A stretch of 64,000 bases of DNA from positions 1 through 64,000 of IMG/VR virus record IMGVR_UViG_3300037963_005450; one strand, given 5' to 3'. Source of the DNA: a virus. The position numbers and the translations under genes are program-made. Below the pieces are notes generated by a model. It had not been told where the DNA came from. It did not search any database and saw only the letters and a program-made list of their open reading frames with translations. Below are positions 27,365 to 38,336 of this stretch, one piece after another. The stretch's first letter is position 1; the number at the start of each line of letters is the position of its first letter.

Positions 27365-30300
27365 TTAGTTTGTTAATGCTTTGGGTATATTATACTGTAC
27401 CGTTTTGTTTGGATTATTTTTTTTCCATGTTTGCATAGGTATCTTAATAAATCTATTGTGGTTTTGAAGTGCTTCTTTTTGAAAGCCTTGCATCCACATA
27501 TCTAAATCTTGTTTTTCTACAGGTTGTCCAGTATATTTATTTAGTATAGGAGCTGCTCTACCGGCTTCAACATCTGGATGTTGTTTTACAGTTCCTGTTT
27601 TATCATCAAATGTTACAGCTCCAAAAGATCTATAGTAAATACCATTATCTTTCCAAACATTTAAACTTAAACTTGGTCCAGTTGATGGTACAGTCCATTT
27701 ATATACCCCATCATTTTTTTGTATATTATAATCAGTTGTTGAATGAACTAAATCAGGCAATCCTTTAGGATTATTATCTAAACTTTTATCAAACATTATT
27801 GTAACAGTTTGTTTGTCAATATTTGTTATTAGATCTGATGTTTCACCGGTCAAATATTTTTGTAGGGTTTGAGCAGTTTTTTTAGGAACTTGAATTTGAT
27901 ATGCAGCTTTTTTACTAGTTGTAGCTCCTCCACCATATCCACTAAAATATTTAATTGAAAAAGTATTTCTTCCTTGAGCTTTTGATCCAGATTGAGCATC
28001 TTTAATAGAATTTTGAATTGTTCCTATTACTAAATTTCTTGCTTCATCTGATCCTTTTGGGTTTTCTACAGTTGCTGCTCCAATTGTAAATGGTTGTTCA
28101 CCAAAACCAACAGCATATGTTGCTTCTGGACCATTTAATATTTTTATAATTTCTCCCATCATTAATGCATCATCTTTTTCTAAGTTTAAAGGATCTATAT
28201 ATTGAGTAAATATAGGATACTTTGTTCCTCCTTCTGCACTCATATCTTTTGCACTAGTTCCTTGCATATATTGATAATGAGAAAAAATTGGTTGTTCTAA
28301 AGGATTTCCATCATTATCTTTCATTCCAGCATATGCTGATGTATATGGTCTATTTATAGCATAAGCATAACTATCATAAATTTGATCAGGACCTCCTCCT
28401 TCTTTTACTAATTGACCTGCAGATTTTTCATATTTACCAGGAACCCAATATGTTTTTGATCCTCCCAACATTCCACCCGGACCACCACCAACATAAGAAG
28501 TAGTTTCATTATGTCCCGGTACCCATTTATAATGAGAAGTTTTTGAATTAAAATACAACTCTTTAAAACGTTCTTTACTAAGAAGTCTTTTAGTATATTC
28601 TAAAGCTTCCCATGAATCTAAAGGTATATCATCTTCTCCTTTTTTTAATTTTCCTACATTTATACCATATATAGTTTCAATTTTTGAAAATAATTTTGGA
28701 TCATCTTTTTTAAGTGTATGTTCTGTTCCTGCTTTATCTTTGTATTTTAATCCTTTTGCATCTGATTTTAATACATCTTCAAGCAACATGGTTTCAAAAG
28801 GACTAATATATGGTTTTACAATACTTGCTTTTTCAAAAGCTTCAATTGAACTTTTTTTACCATCAATAGTCATATTTTTATTTGTCATCAAGTTTCCATA
28901 ATCAACCATCATTTTTTTCCATCCACCATCAGTATATTTTTGGACTAAACCGCTAGTGTTATCAAACTTTGCTTTAATGCTAGGAAAATTATCACTTTCT
29001 GCCATATTTGGCATAAAACCATTATCTTTTCCGCTTACTTTTTCTACTTTCCTTTTTGTATCATCATACATTAAATTAAGTGCCCCTTGATTTTTCATGA
29101 AAAAGTTTTTTGCATCTGACCAACTCATTTTTTCTGTCTTACCTTCCAATGCATTATAAAATTCAAAAAAGCCTTGATTTTCTGGGTTGTCTAAAGCATC
29201 ACGTTCTTGATAAAATGATTTTATAGCATCCCATTTTGCTTCAGGAATGGCTTTATTCCAAAATTCTTTTTCAACTTTTTGATTATCCATTTGATTTATT
29301 GGTGCATTTGGATTTGGATCACCATCTGCATCAGGCACATATCCCAAATTCATATTTCCACCAGAATCAAAATCTTTACCTTGAATTAAACTTTCTAACC
29401 AATTTGACCAATACTTATCTTTCTTTTCTTTTTCAGATTCTCTTTTTTCTTTTTCTTGATTAACCCAATCATCAGCATTTGCTTTGGCTATTATTTTATT
29501 TAAATCTAATTGATGTTGATATGATTTTTTTTGTAGATCAAACTCTTGTTGTTTATACATTTTCCATTTTTGATCTATTTCCATTTCCATTTGCTCTGTC
29601 CCAGCAGCATATAAAATAGAAGCATCACTAATTTCACTCATAATGTTACTTGAAATAACTATACCATAAGCTTGATTTAATAATCCTTTTAAATCTTCTG
29701 TTTGATTAATTTGTACAGGATCTAAATCTTTAGTATTTGCATTTACATCTGTTGCAACTTCTACTTCTTGATTGGCTGCTTCTATAGCCATTATTTGTTT
29801 AAGAAATTCCATTTCTTGCGGTGACCCTTTAACTATACCATATTTATCTTTATATGTTTGCCAAGATGTAGCATTAGTTGTAACCTTATTTTGATTTGTT
29901 TTTGCTAAATTTAATCTTTTATCATTAACTAGTTTGGCAAATTCAATTCTATCTGTGGCCCAAGCTCTTTTTGCAGCATCTCCATATAAAGTTTGTCCTG
30001 ATGAAACATACCCGTTTTCTGCAGCTTCTCTAGATCCTACATATGCTTTTGTCCATTCAGAATCTAATACTCTAGGATCTTGCATTAATTGTTTTTGAAC
30101 AAATGCAGCAGCTATATTTTCTGTAATAGGTTGTAATTTTTCTTGACCATTTTCATCAAGTTCTCCAGTTTTAGCATAACCAACTACTCTGTTAGTTAAT
30201 AAATCACCATTTGTCTTTTTAATTTTCCAACCGTTTTCTAAAAAATCTTGTGTTAATGTCATTCCTTTTCCCTCACCCCATGCATTTTTTAACAAATCCA

Positions 30301-30838
30301 TAGACATTGCATAAATATTTGCATTAGGTACAAATTTAGGAATAGGCATATTTAAAGCTTCTTCTGGAGAAGCATTTATAAAATCTTGCATTTCATAATT
30401 CATTCTTTTAATACCATCTCCATTCCCGTATTTATCTCTTTCTTCTGCATTATCAGAATCTCTAAATCTATATGCTTTTGCTGTTTCTTTTTTTAAAGCA
30501 GCAGTTCTAACTAAATCACCAACAATTAATTCGTCCTCATAAAAAGGTTTAAATAATGCTTTAGCAGCATCTGCATTTTGAACCATTGATAAATCCATTC
30601 CTGCTATTTGTTCTAATCTAGGTGCTAATTCTTGTGCATATTGATCTCTTTGCTGTTGAGTATCTAATCTTGATAAATCAGAATGAATTAACCTACCATA
30701 AACATCATTAATTGCTTTATAGTTAGTTTCATACCTAGTTGTTTTTGTGTCCAATACATCAGATAAAAACTTATAATCTGGTGTAAATGGTTGAAACGTA
30801 GGCATAAATGTTTGCGTTCCTGGTATATAAGTTGCCAT
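27365..30838 (-). CDS. Large cargo (ejected virion) protein, 1157 aa
   Basis: The N-terminus contains the pattern DTKTTRYETNYKAIND, then DLSRLDTQQQRDQYA and AGMDLSMVQNADAAKALF, which I recall as characteristic of a cargo protein encoded just upstream of the vRNAP in crAss-like phages. The N-terminal third is helical; residues about 430-480 are a charged coiled coil (KEKRESEKEKKDK); the C-terminal half is mixed, with Gly-rich loops (GGGPGGMLGG, GYGGGATTSKKA) and beta-rich sequence. No cysteine was seen. No catalytic motif is evident, so a structural or DNA-ejection role is likely. It lies ten bases before the vRNAP gene in the same transcript. Confidence 0.8.
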   Translation of the reverse strand: MATYIPGTQTFMPTFQPFTPDYKFLSDVLDTKTTRYETNYKAINDVYGRLIHSDLSRLDTQQQRDQYAQELAPRLEQIAGMDLSMVQNADAAKALFKPFYEDELIVGDLVRTAALKKETAKAYRFRDSDNAEERDKYGNGDGIKRMNYEMQDFINASPEEALNMPIPKFVPNANIYAMSMDLLKNAWGEGKGMTLTQDFLENGWKIKKTNGDLLTNRVVGYAKTGELDENGQEKLQPITENIAAAFVQKQLMQDPRVLDSEWTKAYVGSREAAENGYVSSGQTLYGDAAKRAWATDRIEFAKLVNDKRLNLAKTNQNKVTTNATSWQTYKDKYGIVKGSPQEMEFLKQIMAIEAANQEVEVATDVNANTKDLDPVQINQTEDLKGLLNQAYGIVISSNIMSEISDASILYAAGTEQMEMEIDQKWKMYKQQEFDLQKKSYQHQLDLNKIIAKANADDWVNQEKEKRESEKEKKDKYWSNWLESLIQGKDFDSGGNMNLGYVPDADGDPNPNAPINQMDNQKVEKEFWNKAIPEAKWDAIKSFYQERDALDNPENQGFFEFYNALEGKTEKMSWSDAKNFFMKNQGALNLMYDDTKRKVEKVSGKDNGFMPNMAESDNFPSIKAKFDNTSGLVQKYTDGGWKKMMVDYGNLMTNKNMTIDGKKSSIEAFEKASIVKPYISPFETMLLEDVLKSDAKGLKYKDKAGTEHTLKKDDPKLFSKIETIYGINVGKLKKGEDDIPLDSWEALEYTKRLLSKERFKELYFNSKTSHYKWVPGHNETTSYVGGGPGGMLGGSKTYWVPGKYEKSAGQLVKEGGGPDQIYDSYAYAINRPYTSAYAGMKDNDGNPLEQPIFSHYQYMQGTSAKDMSAEGGTKYPIFTQYIDPLNLEKDDALMMGEIIKILNGPEATYAVGFGEQPFTIGAATVENPKGSDEARNLVIGTIQNSIKDAQSGSKAQGRNTFSIKYFSGYGGGATTSKKAAYQIQVPKKTAQTLQKYLTGETSDLITNIDKQTVTIMFDKSLDNNPKGLPDLVHSTTDYNIQKNDGVYKWTVPSTGPSLSLNVWKDNGIYYRSFGAVTFDDKTGTVKQHPDVEAGRAAPILNKYTGQPVEKQDLDMWMQGFQKEALQNHNRFIKIPMQTWKKNNPNKTVQYNIPKALTN

Positions 30839-30900
30839 AATACTAAATTACTAAAATTTTTTAAGTTTGCTTGTTTTTCTTTTCACACTTTTTAAGTTTA

Positions 30901-33900
30901 TTATACTCCCATTTTTCCTGTATAAAAAGGTCTAGCCCATTTTTTTAATTCTTTTCCTTTTTTTGCATAACCAATAATTTGACCTTGATTATTAAATATT
31001 GGTCTTCTACCACCACCACCAACATTAACATTGGCTCCTCCAGGATATCCTTGTGTTTGATTAAATCCTGATGGTCCATATCCGGTATACATCATATTAG
31101 GATGTGTATTATAATTATAGACATTAGTACCTGGATAACCTTGGTTATTTGTAGTTCCTTTAGTTGGTGCAGGTGCTCCTCTTAAATAATCATTAATCAT
31201 TGTATTAGTTACCTTGCCATCAGATCCTGCTATTTCTTGTAATTCTTTATAGGCATTTTTATATTGTTCTTGATAACTAGCTTTATCAGCTGTAGGTTTA
31301 TCACCAGTAAAACTTCTTTTACCTACTTGTCTTACAGTACCACCTTGACCAGGCATTACATGATAATATGGATTTTTGGCATTCATTGCTTGTGTGTTTG
31401 CCGCATTTGTATAGTAACTAGCTAATTTTTGAGCATAGTTCCAATCATCCATGTTTCTTTCATTCTGATAGTTTTGAAGTGTTCTATTAACGTCATCAAC
31501 ATATTTTACATTTCTGTTTCTTCTCTCTAGATTAGTTTGAGCATCTAATTTTGCTTGATCTCTAAAATATTGATTTTTAATGTTAACGTTATTAGTTTGA
31601 ACTCTTTGTAAAGCTTTAGCATTAGCATCCATTGCTTCACCAGCTGATTTACCAGTAAATGCTGCTAATCCTTGTCTACCTCCAAATGCTCCTGCTGCTT
31701 GATCACTTATAGCTTTTGCTGCATTATTTGCTGCAATTTGTGTTGTTGGATCATCTAAAACATAATCTAGTTCTACTCTTTCTACATCAGGTTGCCAAGG
31801 CATAAACATATCTCTCCTTGGATTTGTATTGAGAAGTATTTCATCTTGTAACCAAGGCTCCCATCTTGCTTCTGGTGCTTTTGCACAACATAAATAAGAT
31901 ACTGATCCATCACTACACGGACATCCTTTTTTAATTTCTGTTTTTGGTTCTGGTTCTTCTTTTGGTTCTGGACAAGGAGGACACTCTTCATCTTCTTTTA
32001 CTTGTGTTGTAGTTACATTTCCATCTGCATCTGTACAAGGACAATCCTTTAAACCAGGAGGTGGTGGAGGCAATTGATTAGCCAACAATACACTAGTTGC
32101 CGTGTGATCTCCTACAATACCATCTATTTTAGATGGATGATATGCATCTGAATCATAAACTTCTTGTTTTTCTCCTTGAGTACCTGCAAATTCACTACCT
32201 AAAAATTCCATTCCAGATTCATCTTCAGCATCAGCTTTTCTAAATCCTTGCATTCCTGCTTGGAATTGCATTATGTTATTTTTATCACTTGCCCATTTTA
32301 TTGCATCTTCTGGATTTAACCCAGTGTATTCTTTTAAATAATTTTGAACATCTTCATCTGCAAGAATATTTTTCCAATATCCAGAATCAGCTTTATTTTT
32401 TAAACCTTCTGCAACTTTTCTTCCTAAATCACTATCTTGATTTTTTAAATCTCTTAATGTTAAATTAATGGCATTACCCATTAATACATTTTTTTGAAAA
32501 TCTTCAGAACTTGTTCCTTTAACGCCTTTTGGATTATAATCTTTACTATCCACTATAAAATTATATCCAGCATATGCTTTATCTAAATATTCTACCCATT
32601 GTGCGTTTTCACTAGCAAATACTTTTTCAAGCTTTTTATAATCATTAAGCTCATCCCATAATTCTTTTTTCTCTTCAGGATTATCTGTATTTTCATATTC
32701 TTCTGTTAATTCATTTATAACTTTATTAACATCTTCTTTATTTTCAATTTTTTTATCTTCAATTTTTTCTTGATTTGTTATATCAGTAATGATTTGTGCA
32801 CCATTGTATTCATCAGGATCATATGCGTCATATTTACTAACAGACCCTTTATCATATGTAAAGAATTTATCTGATGTATTTTTTGGTTTAACTGAACTAA
32901 ATGTAACATTTCCATTATCATCTACTTCTCTTATAGTTTGTGTTCTAAAATCTCCTTTTTCTGTAAATCCTTCAGGATAATCTAACCCATGCCTTTCTGA
33001 TAAAAATTTGATTCTTTCTTGCCATACAGGATAGTTTGTTGACATACCAGTAGCTGGATCAATTGGATATGTATCACTGCTTGTATTCTTATAAATATCA
33101 GTAACTTCTTCCAATAATCTACCTGGATCAATTTCAGCTAAATTAATTCCTTTTACATCATTAATATCTAATTCAGCAGGTTTTCCATCTTTTGACCAAT
33201 ACTTAGATCTATCTTCAGAAGGTATTAAGCCTTGTGCAATACCAGCAGCTACTCTAGGATCAAAACCACTGTTTACATTAAACATTCTCATTAATTCCCC
33301 ATTAGCAGTACCCATTAAATTTGGATTAGCTTTTAATTCAGGAAATAAAGATTGTATTCCCATTTTTGAATTACCACTTCTCATATCACCCTCTAACTCA
33401 CCTTCTCCATCATATTTTGCAAATGTTCCTGCAGGTTGATTTGTTGGGCCAGCTTTACCATCTACAACATTTCCTATATTTGCTTCTAATACTTTTTGTA
33501 CCTCTGTAAAGTCATCTAACTTAATAGCATTATTAAGATTTGTTCTTTGTACATCTGATACTGCAGGATTAGAATATGTATCTGATTCAGGTTCTTCAAC
33601 TGTCTCTGTTGTTTTTTCAGTTACAACCGTTTCTTCTTGAGGTCCTGGTGTTGGTGCATTTGCTAAAATATTAGCAGTTAATGGATCTGCATCTGTATCT
33701 GTATCTGCAACATTCATTAAATTTTGTTGTAATACATTGCTAGGCATTTGTATTTCCTCACCTGAAACTGGATTAATTGCTGACATTAATGGAGCACCTT
33801 CAGTTTGAACAACTGGGTTTATATTTTCAATAACCGGTTGTTCTCTTGGATCTATCTTTTCTTGAATCTCCATTGTATTTTGTATATCTGCTAAATCTTC

Positions 33901-35229
33901 TTGACTAAATACATTATTTTGTATCATAGCAGCTATCTCATTATGAGTAGCTTGTCTTAAAGATGGATCACTCATCATCATTTGCCCTTGTTGGACTCCA
34001 AATAACATAGGTGGTTGATTACCAAACCTTTGAGCATTCCCATATTGATCTACAAATTTAATTTCATACATTCCATCACCTGCATTGTTTGGATCTATTT
34101 GTTGACCTCTTGCATCTACTACTATTGCAGTTAATCCCATTGATGCTGCTCCATCAATATATGGTTGTATACCATCTATTAAATCAATTCCGTCTGCTGA
34201 AGGTATAGGTTGTTCAGTAGCTATAGGACCAACCTTTTCTCCTCTAAGTTGAAATTCAGGTAGTTCATATCCATATTGAGCCATTGGCATTGGAGCAGAC
34301 ATAGCTCCTTGATCCATAGGAGGCATCATTTGTTGTGGAGGCATTCCTTGTTGTGACATAGGATCCATTCCAGGCATTCCTTGCATAGGAGGTGTTCCCA
34401 TTTGTTCAGGTTGCTGTGAAGGATCTTGACTAGTTGCAGCTTGTTGTTGCATTGCTTGTTGTTGCAACATTTGTTCAACCATTGCAACTTGCTCTCTTTG
34501 TTCTGGAGATAATTGTTCTAATACTCTATTTTGAGCTTGTTGCATACCCAACTCTTCTACTTTAGCAGTAAACTCTATTGGATCCATTCCTTGCTCTACT
34601 ATATAAGGATGAGCAGCTAAAGGAACACCATCTTCCCAATCTTTTTTAGCTTCTTGTCCAAATGCAAGTTTAGATAAACTTCTTTTATTTTTATCTAACA
34701 TTAATTCTGCACTACGCAAACCAATATTATCTGTATAAGGATCTACAATATTTTTGTAGTATTTATTTAATTCAAATTTTTTAGATATTTTGGCAGGTGT
34801 TTTTTTCTTTTTAGATTCAATGCCAAATTCAGCCATTTCTGACTTATTAAATTTCATTTTAGTTGTATCAGAAAATACAAAAGATTGTTCTGGTAAATAC
34901 ATTGGTACACCACCACTACCATGTCTTGGCCCCTCTATATCATAAAGACCAAACATTCCATCTCCATTTAGATCAGTTAAAACAGTTTCTCCACCTTCAG
35001 CTTCAATATTAGCTTCATCTCTTGGAACAGAAGATAAACTATATCTAACATCAGGAGTATCAGAATCATTAAGTTCTGTACCATAAGCAGCATTTGTAGG
35101 AACTGTAACAAGACCCCAATTAAATTGATCTCCGGTAGTTAAACTACCACCGTCTTTTTTTTGTTCTACTACTTGACCGTTTTCTAATGTAAAACCTTCA
35201 GGTAAATTATTTATTTTAATTTTAGCCAT
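30901..35229 (-). CDS. Large cargo protein with Met/Gln/Pro-rich linker and Cys cluster (1442 aa)
   Basis: Near residues 75-125 is the conserved-looking block EAEGGETVLTDLNGDGMFG ... GSGGVPMYLPEQSFVFSDT, which I recall from cargo proteins of crAss-like and related Bacteroidota phages. It is followed by a low-complexity Met/Gln/Pro/Gly linker (about 245-320), then YELPEFQLRGE (E322-E331), a member of a repeated linear motif. The middle is helical with acidic linkers; a cysteine cluster near residues 1050-1115 (CPCTDADG, CPPCPEP, CPCSDG, LCC) may bind metal; the C-terminus contains LAAFTGKSAG and NVNIKNQ, again cargo-family-like, and a basic Gly/Asn tail. It starts two bases after the 1019-aa gene stop. 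No enzymatic domain was found. Confidence 0.8.
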   Translation of the reverse strand: MAKIKINNLPEGFTLENGQVVEQKKDGGSLTTGDQFNWGLVTVPTNAAYGTELNDSDTPDVRYSLSSVPRDEANIEAEGGETVLTDLNGDGMFGLYDIEGPRHGSGGVPMYLPEQSFVFSDTTKMKFNKSEMAEFGIESKKKKTPAKISKKFELNKYYKNIVDPYTDNIGLRSAELMLDKNKRSLSKLAFGQEAKKDWEDGVPLAAHPYIVEQGMDPIEFTAKVEELGMQQAQNRVLEQLSPEQREQVAMVEQMLQQQAMQQQAATSQDPSQQPEQMGTPPMQGMPGMDPMSQQGMPPQQMMPPMDQGAMSAPMPMAQYGYELPEFQLRGEKVGPIATEQPIPSADGIDLIDGIQPYIDGAASMGLTAIVVDARGQQIDPNNAGDGMYEIKFVDQYGNAQRFGNQPPMLFGVQQGQMMMSDPSLRQATHNEIAAMIQNNVFSQEDLADIQNTMEIQEKIDPREQPVIENINPVVQTEGAPLMSAINPVSGEEIQMPSNVLQQNLMNVADTDTDADPLTANILANAPTPGPQEETVVTEKTTETVEEPESDTYSNPAVSDVQRTNLNNAIKLDDFTEVQKVLEANIGNVVDGKAGPTNQPAGTFAKYDGEGELEGDMRSGNSKMGIQSLFPELKANPNLMGTANGELMRMFNVNSGFDPRVAAGIAQGLIPSEDRSKYWSKDGKPAELDINDVKGINLAEIDPGRLLEEVTDIYKNTSSDTYPIDPATGMSTNYPVWQERIKFLSERHGLDYPEGFTEKGDFRTQTIREVDDNGNVTFSSVKPKNTSDKFFTYDKGSVSKYDAYDPDEYNGAQIITDITNQEKIEDKKIENKEDVNKVINELTEEYENTDNPEEKKELWDELNDYKKLEKVFASENAQWVEYLDKAYAGYNFIVDSKDYNPKGVKGTSSEDFQKNVLMGNAINLTLRDLKNQDSDLGRKVAEGLKNKADSGYWKNILADEDVQNYLKEYTGLNPEDAIKWASDKNNIMQFQAGMQGFRKADAEDESGMEFLGSEFAGTQGEKQEVYDSDAYHPSKIDGIVGDHTATSVLLANQLPPPPPGLKDCPCTDADGNVTTTQVKEDEECPPCPEPKEEPEPKTEIKKGCPCSDGSVSYLCCAKAPEARWEPWLQDEILLNTNPRRDMFMPWQPDVERVELDYVLDDPTTQIAANNAAKAISDQAAGAFGGRQGLAAFTGKSAGEAMDANAKALQRVQTNNVNIKNQYFRDQAKLDAQTNLERRNRNVKYVDDVNRTLQNYQNERNMDDWNYAQKLASYYTNAANTQAMNAKNPYYHVMPGQGGTVRQVGKRSFTGDKPTADKASYQEQYKNAYKELQEIAGSDGKVTNTMINDYLRGAPAPTKGTTNNQGYPGTNVYNYNTHPNMMYTGYGPSGFNQTQGYPGGANVNVGGGGRRPIFNNQGQIIGYAKKGKELKKWARPFYTGKMGV

Positions 35230-35231
35230 AT

Positions 35232-38200
35232 CTATAAAATTTCAATGTCAGCACCTGCTGCTATTAGTTTTAATAATGTATCATATGATACTTCTGCTTC
35301 TCCCGTAGTTGGGGTAGGGGGTAGCATTTGTTGTAAATTATTAAATGGATCTCCTCCCATTTGAACTACTTTATTATCAATAAAATATCCGGTATTTTCA
35401 TCTTGATCTCCTCTATCAGTAGCTGCAACCATACCATATATTTTGTCAGCTTGTGTACGGCTTTTATCATTTTTTTCTTGAAGAAATTTACCGTACCTTA
35501 AAAAATCTGTAGCTGCATCTGCAACATTAACAACACCTTCAGAAAATTTACCAAACTTTTGTACACCCGGTCTATCAAGTTGACGGTTTGTCCAATTAGT
35601 TATTTTTTCACCAGCAGTATCACCATATCTTGAATCTACTACAGATGGATCTACAGATAAATCTTTTTCAGGATCATCTGCAGGAGGTTGATTTTGTGGA
35701 CCTACCATTGGAGCTTTTGGATATAAATCATTTACACCATCCCCATCATAATCAATTGTACTTATAGGTAAATCATCATCTTGAAGTGGAGGTATATTAT
35801 TTTTAGTATCACCTGTATTTTGATTACCCATATTAGCAACTTGATTAAATGTTGCACTTGGATCATTATCAACATTTAAATTAGTTTTATCAGCTTCTAA
35901 TAAATTAGCAGTAAGTTGACCAGGTTCTGTTGTTAAGTTGCTATAATCTGTATCATCATCATCAGTATTTGATAACATGCTATTATTAACAGGCCCAACA
36001 TTATTATTTGTTGGTCCAATCATTGAAGTTTCAGTTGCTGTTTCTTCTTCTTCTTGTTCACTTGTAGGGTTATAAAAAATACTATTAGGATTATCTGTAC
36101 TAAATACAGATTGATCACTCATCATTAATTGAGGTTCTGGTAAACTTGATTCAATTATTGATGGTGGCCTCATTGGTGCAATAGTATTTGGATTTCTTTT
36201 AGCATTTATAGTTATTTCATCTAAATCTTGATCTAAAGGTATATTATCTGTTCTTTTTAAATACTCTAATAATTTTTTATTTTCAGAAGCTGTACCAGTA
36301 TAGCCACTTCCTAAACCAGATGCTTTAAATAAATCAGCTCTTTCTGCTATTGAAGGTAAATTTCCTTCATAAAATTCATACAGGTTAGATGCGTTTTCAC
36401 CACCACCTTGTCTAAAAAGTTTTCCTGGATTTGCAAATACTTTTGGAGCTAATTTATGTCCTAACCATTGACTACCATATCCTGTTAACCATCCAGCTCC
36501 TGCACCTAATGCAGTTCTACCAAGGGTTTTTCCCCAAGCCTTTCCTACATTTCCTGTAGCAAATTCATCTGAACTAAAATAACCAGGTCTATTTGGATCT
36601 TCTCCAATACCTAATTCCATATTTGCACGGTTAGTATAATCTTTCCAATCAGTTGAACCAGCAGGGCATGTATTATCTGTACACATTTGTTGTGCAGTAT
36701 TTTTAACCTTTATGTTTTTACTTATACTAGAACTAGGATTTGTAAAACTTGAAAGCAAACCAAATGTTGCTCCTGTTCCTAACCCTATTTTTTCTGCATC
36801 AGTAAGTTTTGGTAAATTAAGATTAAATTCTCCTCTATATTGATATGATGGCAATCCTTGTTGCATAGCCAAATACTCTTCATGTGTTGCACCAGGATGT
36901 ACTGTACCATCAGGCATAGTGTGTGTTGGTGTTCCTTGATTAACAACTTGCATAAATGCTTGTAAAAATTCAGGCCCTACTTTTTTTAAATCTTTTTGCA
37001 TAGAATCATGTTCCATAAGATTTTCACCACCATGTGATAAAGAGCCTCCATGCTTTTTAAGAGTATTTTCATACATTGCTGTTTTATAAAAATCTGGATT
37101 AACTGTACCTGGTGCATAAGATGTACCATACCCATCTTTATCTATACCTAATGTTGTTCCTGTTGGTATCCCAGTTTCTTTTTCTGTTTGACCATAATAA
37201 TCAAAAAGCATTTTTGCTTGATCAGGATTATCTTTCATTCTTTGACCAAACTCTTGTAAATCTACTGCATCATGTTTTCTAATGTTTCTTCTATTGTCTC
37301 TTTTATTATCAGAAGCATACATTTTATACCTTCCTGTTTCTTCATCAAATGCTATACTAGAGTTATCTGTAAACCTTTGAAGTACATCATCTTTACTAAG
37401 AACTTCTCTATTTGTTTGATCAAAAACATAATTCTCTTTAAAGTCAGCTTCACTTCTTGGAGTTCCATCTGCATTTAGTCCTGCATCAATTGTATGTCTT
37501 TGGTAAGCTCCTTTATTATCTCTCCATTCTTTCTTTCGTGATTTATACCCCGGAACACTTTTTTGTTCTTTTGTGTCTCTTCTAAAAATACCATCAGAAT
37601 GACCATCACCATCTCTATCTTTTTTGCTAAACAAAGTTCGTCCAAAATCAGCTACAGATGTAACAAGATTAGCCAATGGGTTTTGATGCATCATTACATT
37701 ATTGTATAATGGTCTTGGCATTTTAGGCATATTTAAAACATCAGTTTCCCATTTTTGATCTGTACCATAATCTGGAAGATACAATGATCCTCCTCCTCTA
37801 CCTATTCCTCTTTGATGTGGTGGAATAAATGCTCCTGTACTGGCTTTAGGTAACATTGCTTCTAATTGAGCAATATCCTCTGAACTTGCTGGCTCAGGAT
37901 TTTCTTGCATCATTTGATCAGGTAATCCATATTCTTGTGGAATATTTGGATTCATTGGAGCCATTTGCTCTTGAGCTGCCATTTGATCAGGTGAAGCTTC
38001 TGGCATCATTGGTTGTTCCATCATACCCATTTCTTCTTCTGAAGCTTTGGCGTTTAATTGTTGAACAGCAACATCTATTGCTGCAATTACCTGATCTTCA
38101 GGCATTCCCAAACTTTCAAATGCAACTTTAATATCTTGTTCTGAAATTTGCATTTGCAATAATTCAGCAATTAATGCTTCCGGTTGTGCTCCACCTTCTA

Positions 38201-38291
38201 ATTGCTTTTTAATTTGTAATTGCAATTCCATTGGTGATGGCATATTTGCTTCACCTCCTTCTTGATATTTCATACGTTTTATTGTGCCCAT
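35232..38291 (-). CDS. Large cargo protein, 1019 aa
   Basis: The N-terminus MKYQEGGE leads into helical Gln-rich sequence and a Met/Pro/Gln-rich linker with MLPKASTG (M146) and later GLPSYQYRGE (G479), both matching a motif shared with the neighbouring cargo proteins. Around residue 225 is a calcium-loop-like DRDGDGHSDG, typical of EF-hand or dockerin-type loops. A Gly/Ala-rich hydrophobic segment (about 580-615) could contact membrane, and the C-terminal half is acidic and Asn/Pro-rich. It begins the leftward transcript that includes the vRNAP gene and has a TTTGTATATTA motif ten bases before the ATG. No catalytic site was seen; packaging and ejection are inferred from context. Confidence 0.75.
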   Translation of the reverse strand: MGTIKRMKYQEGGEANMPSPMELQLQIKKQLEGGAQPEALIAELLQMQISEQDIKVAFESLGMPEDQVIAAIDVAVQQLNAKASEEEMGMMEQPMMPEASPDQMAAQEQMAPMNPNIPQEYGLPDQMMQENPEPASSEDIAQLEAMLPKASTGAFIPPHQRGIGRGGGSLYLPDYGTDQKWETDVLNMPKMPRPLYNNVMMHQNPLANLVTSVADFGRTLFSKKDRDGDGHSDGIFRRDTKEQKSVPGYKSRKKEWRDNKGAYQRHTIDAGLNADGTPRSEADFKENYVFDQTNREVLSKDDVLQRFTDNSSIAFDEETGRYKMYASDNKRDNRRNIRKHDAVDLQEFGQRMKDNPDQAKMLFDYYGQTEKETGIPTGTTLGIDKDGYGTSYAPGTVNPDFYKTAMYENTLKKHGGSLSHGGENLMEHDSMQKDLKKVGPEFLQAFMQVVNQGTPTHTMPDGTVHPGATHEEYLAMQQGLPSYQYRGEFNLNLPKLTDAEKIGLGTGATFGLLSSFTNPSSSISKNIKVKNTAQQMCTDNTCPAGSTDWKDYTNRANMELGIGEDPNRPGYFSSDEFATGNVGKAWGKTLGRTALGAGAGWLTGYGSQWLGHKLAPKVFANPGKLFRQGGGENASNLYEFYEGNLPSIAERADLFKASGLGSGYTGTASENKKLLEYLKRTDNIPLDQDLDEITINAKRNPNTIAPMRPPSIIESSLPEPQLMMSDQSVFSTDNPNSIFYNPTSEQEEEETATETSMIGPTNNNVGPVNNSMLSNTDDDDTDYSNLTTEPGQLTANLLEADKTNLNVDNDPSATFNQVANMGNQNTGDTKNNIPPLQDDDLPISTIDYDGDGVNDLYPKAPMVGPQNQPPADDPEKDLSVDPSVVDSRYGDTAGEKITNWTNRQLDRPGVQKFGKFSEGVVNVADAATDFLRYGKFLQEKNDKSRTQADKIYGMVAATDRGDQDENTGYFIDNKVVQMGGDPFNNLQQMLPPTPTTGEAEVSYDTLLKLIAAGADIEIL

Positions 38292-38301
38292 TATACTATA
38301 T

Positions 38302-38312
38302 TAATATACAAA
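38302..38312 (-). promoter_or_regulatory. Putative phage promoter motif TTTGTATATTA
   Basis: Exact motif copy in the 45-bp gap between the 2275-aa and 1019-aa genes, ten bases before the ATG at 38291. It would give the cargo and vRNAP genes (38291 down to about 4659) their own start. The close spacing implies a very short 5' leader if transcription starts within or just after it. Confidence 0.5.
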
Positions 38313-38336
38313 TATTTATGCAGATTGCCTAAATTA

